From NCBI GenBank assembly GCA_050943735.1, contig JBMNPT010000007.1, forward strand, positions 1-64,000: DNA of 64,000 bases, given 5' to 3'. Positions 16,217-24,280 of this stretch are shown here, one piece after another (position 1 is the stretch's first letter; each line of letters starts with the position of its first letter). A program made the position numbers and the translations under genes. Under the pieces are notes generated by a model that was not told the DNA's origin, made no database searches, and worked only from the letters and a program-made list of their open reading frames with translations. The DNA comes from JBMNPT01 sp050943735. GTDB taxonomy: Bacteria > Bacillota > Clostridia > Oscillospirales > RGIG577.

Positions 16217-17428
16217 ATGAGCGAAAAAATCAAAATGTCCACCCCTCTGGTGGAGATGGACGGCGATGAAATGACCCGAATCCTGTGGCAGTGGATCAAG
16301 GATATCCTGATCTGCCCCTATGTGGATCTCAAGACGGAATATTACGATCTGGGCCTGGAAAACCGGGAAAAAACCGGCGATCAGGTGACAGTGGACAGCG
16401 CCATGGCCACCCGTCGGTACGGCGTGGCGGTGAAGTGTGCCACCATCACCCCCAACGCGGCCCGTATGACTGAATACAATCTGACCCAGATGTGGAAGTC
16501 CCCCAATGGGACCATCCGGGCCTTGCTGGATGGCACTGTGTTCCGGGCTCCCATTCTGGTAAAGGGTGTGGTGCCCTACATTCCCACCTGGACCAAGCCC
16601 ATCACCATTGCCCGTCATGCCTATGGTGACATCTACAAGAACACCGAAATGGCAGTGGATGGCGGTAAGGCAGAGCTGGTGGTCACCGGTCCCGACGGAC
16701 AGGAAACCCGCAGCCTCATCTACGATTTTGGCGGGGAAAAGGGCATTGTACAGGGTGTGCACAACCGGGATGAAAGCATTGCCGGCTTTGCCCGTTCTTG
16801 CTTCAACTACGCCCTGGACACCCATCAGGATGTGTGGTTCGCCACCAAGGACACCATCTCCAAGACCTATGACCACCACTTCAAGGATATCTTCCAGGAG
16901 ATCTTTGACGCGGAGTACAAGGAAAAATTCGATGCCGCCGGCATTGAGTATTTCTACACCCTCATTGACGACGCAGTGGCCAGAGTGATTCGCTCCAACG
17001 GCGGCTACATCTGGGCGTGCAAAAATTACGACGGCGACGTGATGAGCGATATGGTTTCCACAGCCTTTGGCTCTTTGGCCATGATGACTTCGGTGCTGGT
17101 TTCCCCCGATGGGCTGTATGAATATGAGGCGGCTCACGGCACTGTACAGCGCCATTACTACAAGCACCTGAAGGGTGAGGAGACCTCCACCAACTCGGTG
17201 GCCACCATCTTTGCCTGGAGCGGCGCGCTGCGCAAACGGGGTGAACTGGACGGCAATCAGGAGCTGATGCACTTTGCCGATGCACTGGAAAAAGCCACCA
17301 TCGACACCATCGAGGGCGGTGTGATGACCGGGGATCTGTACCTGATTTCCCAGTTGGAAAACAAGCAGAAGGTGAGCTCCAAGGCCTTTTTGGAGGCGGT
17401 GGGCCAGCGTCTGCAGGCGGCTCTGTAA
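16217..17428 (+). CDS. icd: NADP-dependent isocitrate dehydrogenase, eukaryote-like type
   Basis: A 403-residue enzyme that oxidatively decarboxylates isocitrate to 2-oxoglutarate, supplying glutamate precursors in an incomplete TCA cycle. It is the homodimeric type related to eukaryotic cytosolic and mitochondrial IDH: VEMDGDEMTRILW at the N-terminus, the substrate loop SPNGTIR, YDFGGEKGIVQGVH in the middle, YEYEAAHGTVQRHY and the C-terminal STNSVATIFAWSGAL. The start at 16217 is the first ATG that gives the family's usual N-terminus and it follows GGAGGGAAA. It is monocistronic, between its own promoter and a bidirectional terminator. Confidence 0.96.
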   Translation: MSEKIKMSTPLVEMDGDEMTRILWQWIKDILICPYVDLKTEYYDLGLENREKTGDQVTVDSAMATRRYGVAVKCATITPNAARMTEYNLTQMWKSPNGTIRALLDGTVFRAPILVKGVVPYIPTWTKPITIARHAYGDIYKNTEMAVDGGKAELVVTGPDGQETRSLIYDFGGEKGIVQGVHNRDESIAGFARSCFNYALDTHQDVWFATKDTISKTYDHHFKDIFQEIFDAEYKEKFDAAGIEYFYTLIDDAVARVIRSNGGYIWACKNYDGDVMSDMVSTAFGSLAMMTSVLVSPDGLYEYEAAHGTVQRHYYKHLKGEETSTNSVATIFAWSGALRKRGELDGNQELMHFADALEKATIDTIEGGVMTGDLYLISQLENKQKVSSKAFLEAVGQRLQAAL

Positions 17429-17439
17429 ACCAGACAGCA

Positions 17440-17474
17440 AAAGGGACTGCGAAGTTTTCGCAGTCCCTTTTTTA
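17440..17474. terminator. Bidirectional terminator between icd and the cyclase gene
   Basis: A perfect stem AAAGGGACTGCGAA / TTCGCAGTCCCTTT with a tiny loop is flanked by A-runs on one side and T-runs on the other. It serves both converging genes. Confidence 0.9.
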
Positions 17475-18176
17475 GTACAGCGCCACTGCCCGGATGGGAC
17501 CGGCGGTGCCGTTTTTCATGGGAATGGGTAGGCCCATGTAAAACACCTCTGCCGGCAGTCGGGTGAGATTTTTCAGATTTTCCGCAATGAGCAGGCCCTG
17601 CCCTAGCAGCAGATTGTGAATGGGGTACCCTCCGTTTTGCACATCCACCGAAGGGGTATCCAGCCCCACCAGACGAATCCGGCGGTCCACCAGATACTGG
17701 GCGGCATCCTCCCCCAGTGCAGGCCAGCTTTGCATGTACTGGGTTCCCTGGGGCTTGGGTGCCCAGTGGCGGTCCCATCCGGTGGCCAGCAGCACAATGT
17801 CATCCGGCTCAAAGGCCCCGTGGGTTTCCTCCCAGCGCAGCAACGCATCGCGTTCAATCACCGTTCCCGGCGGGCAGGGATCTCCCAGCTGGATCACCCG
17901 GGCTTTGCCCCAAAAAGCCCCGGCGGCGTAATCCTGCAGATACCGTTCATTGGGAGCGTCGCACACAAAGTGGCCGGGCATGTCCACATGGGTGCCCACA
18001 TGCTCGCCCATGCCGAAAAAGTTATGGCTGCAGGGGTCTCCCAGCCGGCGGGACTGGTAGGGGACCTGCATATACCGGCCCTGGGAGAGGGGGCTGGGGA
18101 TGTGGGGCTCCAACAGCTGGGAGAGCTCCACCACTGTGGCCTCCCGGAAAAGTCGTTCCAAATGCATCAGATCCAT
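17472..18176 (-). CDS. Cyclase-family metal-dependent hydrolase
   Basis: A 234-residue member of the cyclase / kynurenine formamidase-like superfamily. The metal-binding signature HVGTHVDMPGHF (about residues 59-70) is intact. The second conserved region is VLLATGWDRHW, and the sequence RLVGLDTPSVD is also typical. Family enzymes hydrolyse amide, lactone or ester bonds (N-formylkynurenine, isatin) with Mn2+ or Zn2+. There is no tryptophan-catabolism neighbour, so the substrate is open. It has its own promoter on the minus strand, divergent from the metallo-hydrolase gene. Confidence 0.85.
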   Translation of the reverse strand: MDLMHLERLFREATVVELSQLLEPHIPSPLSQGRYMQVPYQSRRLGDPCSHNFFGMGEHVGTHVDMPGHFVCDAPNERYLQDYAAGAFWGKARVIQLGDPCPPGTVIERDALLRWEETHGAFEPDDIVLLATGWDRHWAPKPQGTQYMQSWPALGEDAAQYLVDRRIRLVGLDTPSVDVQNGGYPIHNLLLGQGLLIAENLKNLTRLPAEVFYMGLPIPMKNGTAGPIRAVALY

Positions 18177-18219
18177 GATGTGCTCCTTTCTGCTGGCGGA
18201 CAGATGATTCTCTGTCTTC

Positions 18220-18247
18220 AGTGTAAAACAATTGGGGAAATTGTCAA
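18220..18247 (-). promoter_or_regulatory. Promoter of the cyclase-family gene
   Basis: On the minus strand a consensus TTGACA (18247-18242) is followed after 16 bp by TACACT (18225-18220). Confidence 0.7.
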
Positions 18248-18260
18248 CCCGGCTTTTTGC

Positions 18261-18290
18261 TTGACAGAGGCTGCCGCCGCCGGGTATACT
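18261..18290 (+). promoter_or_regulatory. Promoter of the metallo-hydrolase gene
   Basis: Consensus TTGACA (18261-18266) and TATACT (18285-18290) with an 18-bp spacer, about 30 bases before the start codon. Confidence 0.75.
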
Positions 18291-18326
18291 GCAGACAGAA
18301 AGTCACGCCGGAAAGGATGAGGAAGC

Positions 18327-19040
18327 ATGCAGGTGCAGTATATTGGACACAGTGGATTTGCGGTGGAGATGGAAGAGCGAGTGCTATTGTTTGACTATTA
18401 CCAGGGCCAGCTGCCCCGGTGGCCGGAGGACAAGCCGGTGTATGTCTTTGTGAGCCATGCCCACCATGACCATTTTACCTTCCAGCTGTTTGAAAAACTA
18501 AAGGGCCGCCGGCAGGTGGAGTACATTTTTTCCTCCGATGTGCGGCGGCATTTTGGACCGGCCTTTACCCAGCGTCAGGGAGTTTCCCCGGAGGTGTGGT
18601 CCAAGGTGCGGTTTGTGGCGCCTCACACCCGGCTGAAGCTGCCCGGACTTGAGCTGCAGACGCTGGAATCCACCGATGAGGGTGTGGCCTTTGTGGTGGA
18701 GTGTGAGGGAAAACGGCTGTATCATGCGGGGGATCTGCATTTGTGGACCTGGCGGGGAGAGCCGGATGAGGACAATCGGCGGATGCGGGAGCGGTATCTC
18801 TCCGAGATGGAGCGGCTGCGGGATGTGCGGCTGGATGTGGCCTTCGCGGTGCTGGACCCCCGGCAGGAGGAGGATTTCTGGCAGGGGCTGGATGTGCTGA
18901 TGCGCACCGCTCAGGTGGAAAAGGTGTGGCCCATGCACTTCTGGGGGGAGACCTCGGTGATTGACAGATTGCTGGCTCTGCCCTGCAGCGAACCCTATCG
19001 GGAGCGGGTGGCCCGGCCGGAAGAGTATGACAAATCATGA
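18327..19040 (+). CDS. Metallo-beta-lactamase-fold hydrolase
   Basis: A 237-residue cytoplasmic protein of the MBL superfamily, UlaG-like branch. The dinuclear zinc signature SHAHHDHF (about residues 46-53) is intact. A further ligand lies in LYHAGDLHLW (about 131-140), and a late His is in PMHFWG. It starts MQVQYIGHSGFAVEM, as UlaG-like enzymes do. Substrate unknown; relatives hydrolyse lactones or phosphodiesters. Monocistronic with a terminator right after the stop. Confidence 0.85.
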   Translation: MQVQYIGHSGFAVEMEERVLLFDYYQGQLPRWPEDKPVYVFVSHAHHDHFTFQLFEKLKGRRQVEYIFSSDVRRHFGPAFTQRQGVSPEVWSKVRFVAPHTRLKLPGLELQTLESTDEGVAFVVECEGKRLYHAGDLHLWTWRGEPDEDNRRMRERYLSEMERLRDVRLDVAFAVLDPRQEEDFWQGLDVLMRTAQVEKVWPMHFWGETSVIDRLLALPCSEPYRERVARPEEYDKS

Positions 19041-19041
19041 G

Positions 19042-19069
19042 AAAAAGACGGGCCTCGCCCGTCTTTTTT
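19042..19069 (+). terminator. Terminator after the metallo-hydrolase gene
   Basis: AAAAAGACGGGC pairs with GCCCGTCTTTTT around CTC, with a T-tract. It separates this gene from the lysis-like cassette. A TACAAT element near 19109 may be the -10 of the cassette's promoter; its -35 is poor. Confidence 0.88.
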
Positions 19070-19142
19070 ATGCCCAACTGGTGATGGAATGCGACGGTTT
19101 TCCGCGGTACAATGACATCACACCCGAAAGGAGGGGGAGAGG

Positions 19143-19364
19143 ATGCAGTTTACAACGGAATTCTGGGTACAGATTGTGGTGTACGCGGTGACTTTCGCGG
19201 CGGCCTGGGGCAGCATGAATATCCGTATCCGATACCTGGAAGAAAAAGTGGACAAGCACAATCAGATGGTGGAGCGGATGGCCGCGGTGGAGCAGTCAGT
19301 CAAATCCGCCCATCACAGAGTTAATGAGATCAAGGAGGAGTGGGAACATGAGAGAATGGTTTGA
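19143..19364 (+). CDS. XhlA/holin-associated-like small membrane protein
   Basis: A 73-residue protein with one N-terminal membrane helix (about residues 8-24, WVQIVVYAVTFAAAWGS) followed by a charged coiled-coil tail (about 30-70). This layout resembles phage haemolysin XhlA-like proteins, although their helix is usually C-terminal, so the family assignment is tentative. It opens a three-gene set with overlapping frames: this gene, a two-helix membrane protein and an amidase. The order matches phage lysis cassettes. The site AAAGGAGGGGG precedes the start. Confidence 0.6.
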   Translation: MQFTTEFWVQIVVYAVTFAAAWGSMNIRIRYLEEKVDKHNQMVERMAAVEQSVKSAHHRVNEIKEEWEHERMV

Positions 19365-19512
19365 CCGGTCCAGCCTGACCGAGCTGGCCTGTATCGTCAT
19401 TTGCGGCGTGGGGCTGGTGCTGGGCATTGTGTGCCGGCAGCAGGAGATCGCCATGTGCATCGGCGGTGGCCTGGTGGGATACCTGGGAGGCGTGTATGGC
19501 AGTGGAAATTGA
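19348..19512 (+). CDS. Small two-helix membrane protein, holin-like
   Basis: A 54-residue protein with two hydrophobic segments (about residues 11-28 and 34-50) joined by a short charged turn, and short tails: the simplest holin-like topology. AGGAG lies 7 bases upstream of the ATG at 19348. It overlaps the previous gene by 17 bases and the amidase gene by 17 bases, so the three are translated together. Holin identity is inferred from topology and neighbours, because such proteins are too short and divergent for firm assignment. Confidence 0.6.
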   Translation: MREWFDRSSLTELACIVICGVGLVLGIVCRQQEIAMCIGGGLVGYLGGVYGSGN

Positions 19513-20200
19513 ATGGAGCCCGGTGGTGCAGAATCAGTGCTACCGCAATGCCTCCTCCATCTGGCCGGTGGGCATTATGGTCCACTCCACCGCCACGCCC
19601 GGGGTGATGGCCCGGCGGTTTGCGGAGCTGTGGAACACCCAATATCCCGGCGGACGCAGTGTATGCGTCCATGCCTTTGTGGATGACCAAGTGGTGTGCC
19701 AGACTCTGCCCTGGACGGTCAAAGGTTGGCACAGCGGACGGGGCAGCAAGGGCAGCGCCAACGACATGGGCTACATCGGGTTTGAGATGTGTGAGCCCCG
19801 GGATTTACGGGATGCGGTGTATTTTGCCCGGGTGTGGGACAACGCGGTGGCGCTTTGTGTGCGGCTGTGCCGGGAATATGGCCTTACCGAGCAGGACATC
19901 CTGTGTCACAGCGAAGGATATCAACGGGGCATTGCCAGCAATCACGCGGATGTGATGCACTGGTTTCCCCTGCATGGACGGACGATGGAGGATTTCCGGG
20001 CGGCGGTCAAGGCCGGCCTGGAGGATAAGGAGACAGAGATGATTTACAACTATGTGGATGAGAACATGCCCCAGTGGGCCCGAGAAGCGGTTCAGTGGGC
20101 CATGGATCAGGGCATTGTGCAGGGAGATGGCCAGGGCCTGGCGCTGGACGACCGGGATTTGCGGACCATCACCTGGCTGTATCGAGCCCGGCAGGCATAA
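19496..20200 (+). CDS. N-acetylmuramoyl-L-alanine amidase (endolysin-like)
   Basis: A 234-residue cell-wall hydrolase. The amidase_2 (PGRP-like) fold spans about residues 15-160, with zinc-ligand His in GIMVHSTATPG (about 31) and a downstream His in DILCHSEGYQRGIASNHADVMHW. GWHSGRGSKGSANDMGYIGFEM also matches phage and skin-element amidases. The C-terminal ~50 residues (MPQWAREAVQWAMDQGIVQGDGQGL) are a half-repeat resembling an SLH-like or dockerin-like motif. No signal peptide is present, which fits release through a holin. The start at 19496 has GGGAGG upstream. No other phage gene adjoins, so this looks like a domesticated lysis cassette. Confidence 0.85.
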   Translation: MAVEIEWSPVVQNQCYRNASSIWPVGIMVHSTATPGVMARRFAELWNTQYPGGRSVCVHAFVDDQVVCQTLPWTVKGWHSGRGSKGSANDMGYIGFEMCEPRDLRDAVYFARVWDNAVALCVRLCREYGLTEQDILCHSEGYQRGIASNHADVMHWFPLHGRTMEDFRAAVKAGLEDKETEMIYNYVDENMPQWAREAVQWAMDQGIVQGDGQGLALDDRDLRTITWLYRARQA

Positions 20201-20229
20201 AAAAGGACGGCGAAAAGCCGTCCTTTTTT
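20201..20229. terminator. Bidirectional terminator after the amidase gene
   Basis: AAAAGGACGGC pairs with GCCGTCCTTTT around GAAAA, with T-runs on one side and A-runs on the other. It serves the converging amidase and S1-domain genes. Confidence 0.9.
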
Positions 20230-21154
20230 ATGTAGTAAAATCGGTGCGAATGCTCCGGGTGGTACACTGGGGAGGAGAGTATTCCCAGCTGTCCATATGT
20301 TCTCCGGTGAAATGGTAGTGTAGCGGCTGCGGAGGAGGTGGAGAAGGCAGCATACCGATGATGAGCATTTTGACCTTCATCCGCTGGGGCAGTATGCTCT
20401 TGAGGAACACCGATACCCATTGTCCCGGCCGCACATCGGACCGGTATTCGCACAGTCCTGCCAGATTGGGCGCCAGCTCCACAAACACTCCATAGTCCTC
20501 CACACTGCGCACCACACCGGTCACCGTCTCCCCCGGAGAAAAGGCCGCCGCGTTTTCCAGCCAGGTGCCCAGCAGCTCCTTGTGGCTCACATAGATCCGC
20601 CGGCCCGGGCCATCCACACTGCGCACCACCACCCGGATATCCTGCCCCGGCGTAAATCGATCCCGGGGATGAGAAATGCGGGAAACCGAAATGTTTTCGA
20701 TGCTGATGAGAGAGATGACGCCGCAGCCAATGTCCACAAAACAGCCAAAGGGTTCCAGATGGGTCACTCGGGCGGGCAGCACATCCCCTGGCCGGAGCTG
20801 GCTCAGTAGCTGTTCCAGACAGGCTTCCTGCGCCCGGCGGCGGGACAGAATGGCCACTGCCTGCTCCCCTTCTCCTTCTACCCGAAGCACCTGAAAGGAC
20901 ACCGGCCGGCCCACCCGGCTGAGAATCGCAATTTCCCGCACCGCGCCGGTGTCAATTCCCAATGCCGCTTCCTCCCGGGGGATGACCCCCCGGATCCCCT
21001 CCAGTTCCACTTCCAGATCGTGCCGGCCAGTGCAGCGCAGCACCCGGCCTTCCAGCACCTGCTCGGTGCCTGCCGCGGATTCCACCCGTTCTCGGGTGGG
21101 CGTCCGCCCCTGTTCCAACAGCCACCCCTCCGGACGGCAGCGTACCTCTTCCAT
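20228..21154 (-). CDS. S1-domain RNA-binding protein
   Basis: A 308-residue protein containing at least two S1 motifs. One spans about residues 120-190 (PGDVLPARVTHLEPFGCFVDIGCGV) and the next about 205-265 (GETVTGVVRSVEDYGVFVELAPNLAGL). The N-terminal ~110 residues show a third, degenerate beta-barrel (LEGRVLRCTGRHDLEVELEG). It resembles the short ribosomal-protein-S1-like proteins of Clostridia, which bind mRNA, but the exact role is unknown. The C-terminus ends in a proline-rich tail. It is monocistronic, divergent from DUF951-prfA. Confidence 0.82.
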   Translation of the reverse strand: MEEVRCRPEGWLLEQGRTPTRERVESAAGTEQVLEGRVLRCTGRHDLEVELEGIRGVIPREEAALGIDTGAVREIAILSRVGRPVSFQVLRVEGEGEQAVAILSRRRAQEACLEQLLSQLRPGDVLPARVTHLEPFGCFVDIGCGVISLISIENISVSRISHPRDRFTPGQDIRVVVRSVDGPGRRIYVSHKELLGTWLENAAAFSPGETVTGVVRSVEDYGVFVELAPNLAGLCEYRSDVRPGQWVSVFLKSILPQRMKVKMLIIGMLPSPPPPQPLHYHFTGEHMDSWEYSPPQCTTRSIRTDFTT

Positions 21155-21229
21155 CTCGTTTCCTCCCGTTTTTCAGATTCCTGTATTGCCAGCATATGCG
21201 CCGCACCGGGGGAATCATACCTGCGGGCC

Positions 21230-21258
21230 TTGCATTTTATGGTGCATCCTCGTATAAT
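21230..21258 (+). promoter_or_regulatory. Promoter of the DUF951-prfA run
   Basis: TTGCAT (21230-21235) and consensus TATAAT (21253-21258) are separated by 17 bp, about 40 bases before the DUF951 start. Confidence 0.78.
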
Positions 21259-21301
21259 CTAAATTGGTATACTATCGATATGAAAAGAAAGGGGCAGGCG
21301 T

Positions 21302-21505
21302 ATGGATATTCAGATCGGCGACCGGTTGACCATGAAAAAAAATCACCCCTGCGGAGGCAATCACTTTGTGGTACTGCGCAGCGGAATGGATTTCAAGCTC
21401 AAATGTGAAACCTGCGGCCACGAGATGATGGTTCGGCGCAGTAAGATCGAAAAGTACATCCGTCAGGTGGAAAAGGCCTACCCCAGACAGGACAGAGGAG
21501 AATGA
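21302..21505 (+). CDS. DUF951 family protein
   Basis: A 67-residue protein of the DUF951 family, common in Firmicutes and often near the replication or translation genes. The conserved features are the IQIGDRLTMKKNHPCGG start and the C-E-T-C-G metal-knuckle-like motif in LKCETCGHEMMVRR (about residues 38-51). It may bind RNA or a metal, but no function is established. Its stop overlaps the upstream end of prfA (ATGA). Confidence 0.88.
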   Translation: MDIQIGDRLTMKKNHPCGGNHFVVLRSGMDFKLKCETCGHEMMVRRSKIEKYIRQVEKAYPRQDRGE

Positions 21506-21507
21506 GC

Positions 21508-22590
21508 ATGTACGAAAAACTGCTGGAATTGGAAGAGCGTTTTGAGAGCGTATCCCAGCAGCTGACCCAGCCCGATGTGGCGGCGGATCAGGAGAAATTC
21601 CGGCATCTGATGAAAACCCACAAGGAGTTGACTCCTCTGGTGGAAAAATTCCGCCAGTACAAAGAGGCCAGTCAGACGGTGGAAGAGGCCCGGGAGCTGT
21701 TGGAAGCCGGCGGACAGGAAGCCGATTTCAAAGAGCTGCTGGAAGAGGAACTGCGGGAGGGCAAAAGCCACATGGAGGCTCTGGAAGAGGAGATCCGTCT
21801 GTTACTGCTGCCCAGGGACCCGGACGATGAAAAAAGCGTGATTGTGGAGATCAGGGGCGGCGCCGGCGGCGAGGAAGCCGCGCTGTTTGCCGGGTCGCTG
21901 TACCGTATGTACACCATGTACGCCGAGAGTCAGCACTGGAAGGTGGAAGTGCTGGGCGCCAATCCCACTGAGCTGGGCGGGTACAAGGAGATCTCTTTTT
22001 CCATTGAAGGAACGGGGGCCTTCAGCCGGCTCAAGTATGAGAGCGGCGTACACCGGGTGCAGCGGGTGCCGGAAACTGAAAGCGGCGGCCGGATTCACAC
22101 CTCCACTGTGACAGTGGCGGTGCTGCCCGAAGCAGAAGAGGTGGAGGTGCAGCTGGACCCTGCAGATGTACAGGTGGATACCTTCCGTTCCAGCGGCGCG
22201 GGGGGACAGCACATCAACAAAACCGAATCGGCCATCCGGCTGACCCACCTGCCCACCGGGCTGGTGGTGGAATGTCAGGATGAGCGCAGCCAGTACAAGA
22301 ACAAGGAAAAGGCCTTTCGGGTGCTGCGCAGCCGTCTGTATGATATGGAGGCCCGAAAGCAGCAGGATGAGCTGGCCTCCCAGCGGCGCAGCCAGGTGGG
22401 TACCGGCGACCGCAGCGAGCGCATCCGCACCTATAATTTTCCACAGGGCCGGGTTACCGACCACCGCATCGGCCTGACGCTGTATCATCTGCAGGCCATA
22501 CTGGACGGAGGGCTGGATGAGGTGATTGATCCTCTCACCTCCTATGACCGGGCGGAGCAGCTCAAACGGCAGAGTCAGACCGGAGATTGA
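21508..22590 (+). CDS. prfA: Peptide chain release factor 1
   Basis: About 360 residues, standard RF1 length. RF1 recognises UAA and UAG and triggers peptide release. The universal GGQ tripeptide is at residues 232-234 (SGAGGQHINK), contacting the peptidyl-transferase centre. The N-terminal coiled-coil domain (about 1-105) and the RF1-type domain 2 (ESGVHRVQRVPETESGGRIHTST) are also present. I choose the ATG at 21508, 7 bases after GAGGAG; an ATG two codons earlier is only 2 bases from it. First housekeeping gene in a run with TsaC/Sua5 and coaE. Confidence 0.97.
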   Translation: MYEKLLELEERFESVSQQLTQPDVAADQEKFRHLMKTHKELTPLVEKFRQYKEASQTVEEARELLEAGGQEADFKELLEEELREGKSHMEALEEEIRLLLLPRDPDDEKSVIVEIRGGAGGEEAALFAGSLYRMYTMYAESQHWKVEVLGANPTELGGYKEISFSIEGTGAFSRLKYESGVHRVQRVPETESGGRIHTSTVTVAVLPEAEEVEVQLDPADVQVDTFRSSGAGGQHINKTESAIRLTHLPTGLVVECQDERSQYKNKEKAFRVLRSRLYDMEARKQQDELASQRRSQVGTGDRSERIRTYNFPQGRVTDHRIGLTLYHLQAILDGGLDEVIDPLTSYDRAEQLKRQSQTGD

Positions 22591-22611
22591 TCACAGAAAG
22601 AAGCAGAGACT

Positions 22612-23664
22612 ATGAAAACCATTGTACTTCCGGTGAATCCGGAAAATATTGCCCGGGCGGCGGAGGTCATCCGTCAGGGCGGACTGGTGGGAATGCCCAC
22701 CGAAACGGTATACGGACTGGCGGCGGATGCCACCAATCCCCAGGCGGTGGAAGCCATCTTCGCGGCCAAGGGACGGCCGCAAGACAATCCTCTCATTGTG
22801 CACATCGCGGACTTTGACCAGGTGGAGCGCTATACCCGGGACATCTCCCCTGACGCCTGGCGGTTGATGCGGGCCTACTGGCCCGGTCCCATGACGGTGA
22901 TTCTGCGCAAACGGGAGATCATCCCCCAGGTGGTGAGCTGTGGACTGGACACCATCGGTCTGCGGATGCCGGGCAGCACGGATGCCCGGGCGTTTATCCA
23001 GGCTTGCGGCACCGCCATTGCGGCGCCCAGCGCCAATCTCAGCGGCCGGCCCAGTACCACCACCGCTCAGCATGTGCTGGAGGATTTAGAGGGGCGCATT
23101 CCGCTGATTCTGGACGGCGGCCCCTGTCAGGTGGGGGTGGAATCCACCGTCATTGACCTTTCCGGGAGCGTGCCCACTTTGCTGCGGCCCGGCGGTATCA
23201 CGCTGGAACAGCTTCGGGCGGTATTGCCGCAGGTGGTGGTGGACAAGTGCATTTACTCCACTGTGACGGGCGATCAGAAGGTGAAAAGTCCCGGAATGAA
23301 ATACCGTCACTATGCCCCCAAGGCGCCGGTGACCATTTTGGTGGGAACCGAGCAGGCGGTGGAGCAGGCCATGCTGACCCAGGCCCGGCAGGCCGCCGCG
23401 CAGGGTGAAACACTGGGAATTTTGTGTTATAATGAGAGCATGCCCCGGTTTGAGGGCATGGATCGGGTGGTGGCATTGCCTCTGGGCTCCCGGGGGAGCA
23501 AGGAGGAGATGGCTCATCAGTTGTTTGACAGCCTGCGGGCTTTTGACAGCCAGCCGGTGAGTCGTATTTTGGCCTGCTGTCCCGACAATCAGGGACTGGG
23601 ACTGGCAGTGGTCAACCGCCTGTCCAAAGCGGCGGGCTTTCACATTGTCAATGTGCAGGAATAA
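22612..23664 (+). CDS. L-threonylcarbamoyladenylate synthase (Sua5/YwlC type)
   Basis: A 350-residue enzyme that makes threonylcarbamoyl-AMP from threonine, bicarbonate and ATP for the t6A37 modification of ANN-decoding tRNAs. The TsaC/YrdC domain occupies about residues 10-200: GGLVGMPTETVYGLAADA, AIFAAKGRPQDNPLIVHI and the SANLSG motif near 142. A linker and a C-terminal Sua5 domain (about 225-345) follow, so this is the long Sua5 type rather than short TsaC. It lies 21 bases after prfA and 15 before coaE. Confidence 0.95.
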   Translation: MKTIVLPVNPENIARAAEVIRQGGLVGMPTETVYGLAADATNPQAVEAIFAAKGRPQDNPLIVHIADFDQVERYTRDISPDAWRLMRAYWPGPMTVILRKREIIPQVVSCGLDTIGLRMPGSTDARAFIQACGTAIAAPSANLSGRPSTTTAQHVLEDLEGRIPLILDGGPCQVGVESTVIDLSGSVPTLLRPGGITLEQLRAVLPQVVVDKCIYSTVTGDQKVKSPGMKYRHYAPKAPVTILVGTEQAVEQAMLTQARQAAAQGETLGILCYNESMPRFEGMDRVVALPLGSRGSKEEMAHQLFDSLRAFDSQPVSRILACCPDNQGLGLAVVNRLSKAAGFHIVNVQE

Positions 23665-23679
23665 AACGGAGGAACAACC

Positions 23680-24279
23680 ATGGAGGATGGGAAACAGATC
23701 ATAGGACTGACCGGCGGAACCGGCAGCGGCAAAAGCTCGGTGGCGGCGCTGTTTGTGCAGCGGGGCGTACGGGCCATTGACGCGGATCAGGTGAGCCGTC
23801 AGGTATGCCGGCCTGGCCAGCCCTGTCTGCAGGAGATTGTACAGCGATTTGGCCCTCAGGTGCTGGATGAAACAGGTGCTTTGCGGCGCAAGGCGCTGGG
23901 AGATCTGGTCTTTGGGCACCGGGATCGGCTGGAGGATCTCAACCGGATTACCCACAAATACATCATTGAGGAAATCCGGCGCATCATAGAAGAGTGTGAG
24001 GAGCCGGCGGTGCTCATTGACGCGGCGCTGCTCTACGAGAGTGGGGTGGATGCCCTGTGTGACACTGTGGTGGCGGTGGTGGCCGAGGAAGAAGTGCGTG
24101 CCCAACGCATCGCCCGCCGAGATGATTTGAGTATGGAGCAGGCATTGCAGCGAATCCACGCCCAGCACGACAGCAGTTTTTACACCGACAAGGCGGATTT
24201 TGTGGTGTACAACAACGGCGATACTGAGGAATTGCGGATGCAGACCGGAATGATTCTGGATCTGCTCTTTGGTGAGTGA
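23680..24279 (+). CDS. coaE: Dephospho-CoA kinase
   Basis: A 199-residue P-loop kinase that phosphorylates the 3'-OH of dephospho-CoA, the last step of CoA synthesis. The P-loop GGTGSGKSSV is at residues 10-19. The DADQVSRQV region (about 34-42) and the RRDDLSMEQALQRI lid-like segment are typical. Length matches the family. Its upstream pathway partners coaX and coaBC are at 32.5-35.4 kb in the same window. Its stop lies 1 base before the next start. Confidence 0.95.
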   Translation: MEDGKQIIGLTGGTGSGKSSVAALFVQRGVRAIDADQVSRQVCRPGQPCLQEIVQRFGPQVLDETGALRRKALGDLVFGHRDRLEDLNRITHKYIIEEIRRIIEECEEPAVLIDAALLYESGVDALCDTVVAVVAEEEVRAQRIARRDDLSMEQALQRIHAQHDSSFYTDKADFVVYNNGDTEELRMQTGMILDLLFGE

Positions 24280-24280
24280 G

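Noticed and set aside
16010..17440. A 476-codon minus-strand frame
   Set aside because: Antisense to icd, which is unmistakable on the plus strand.
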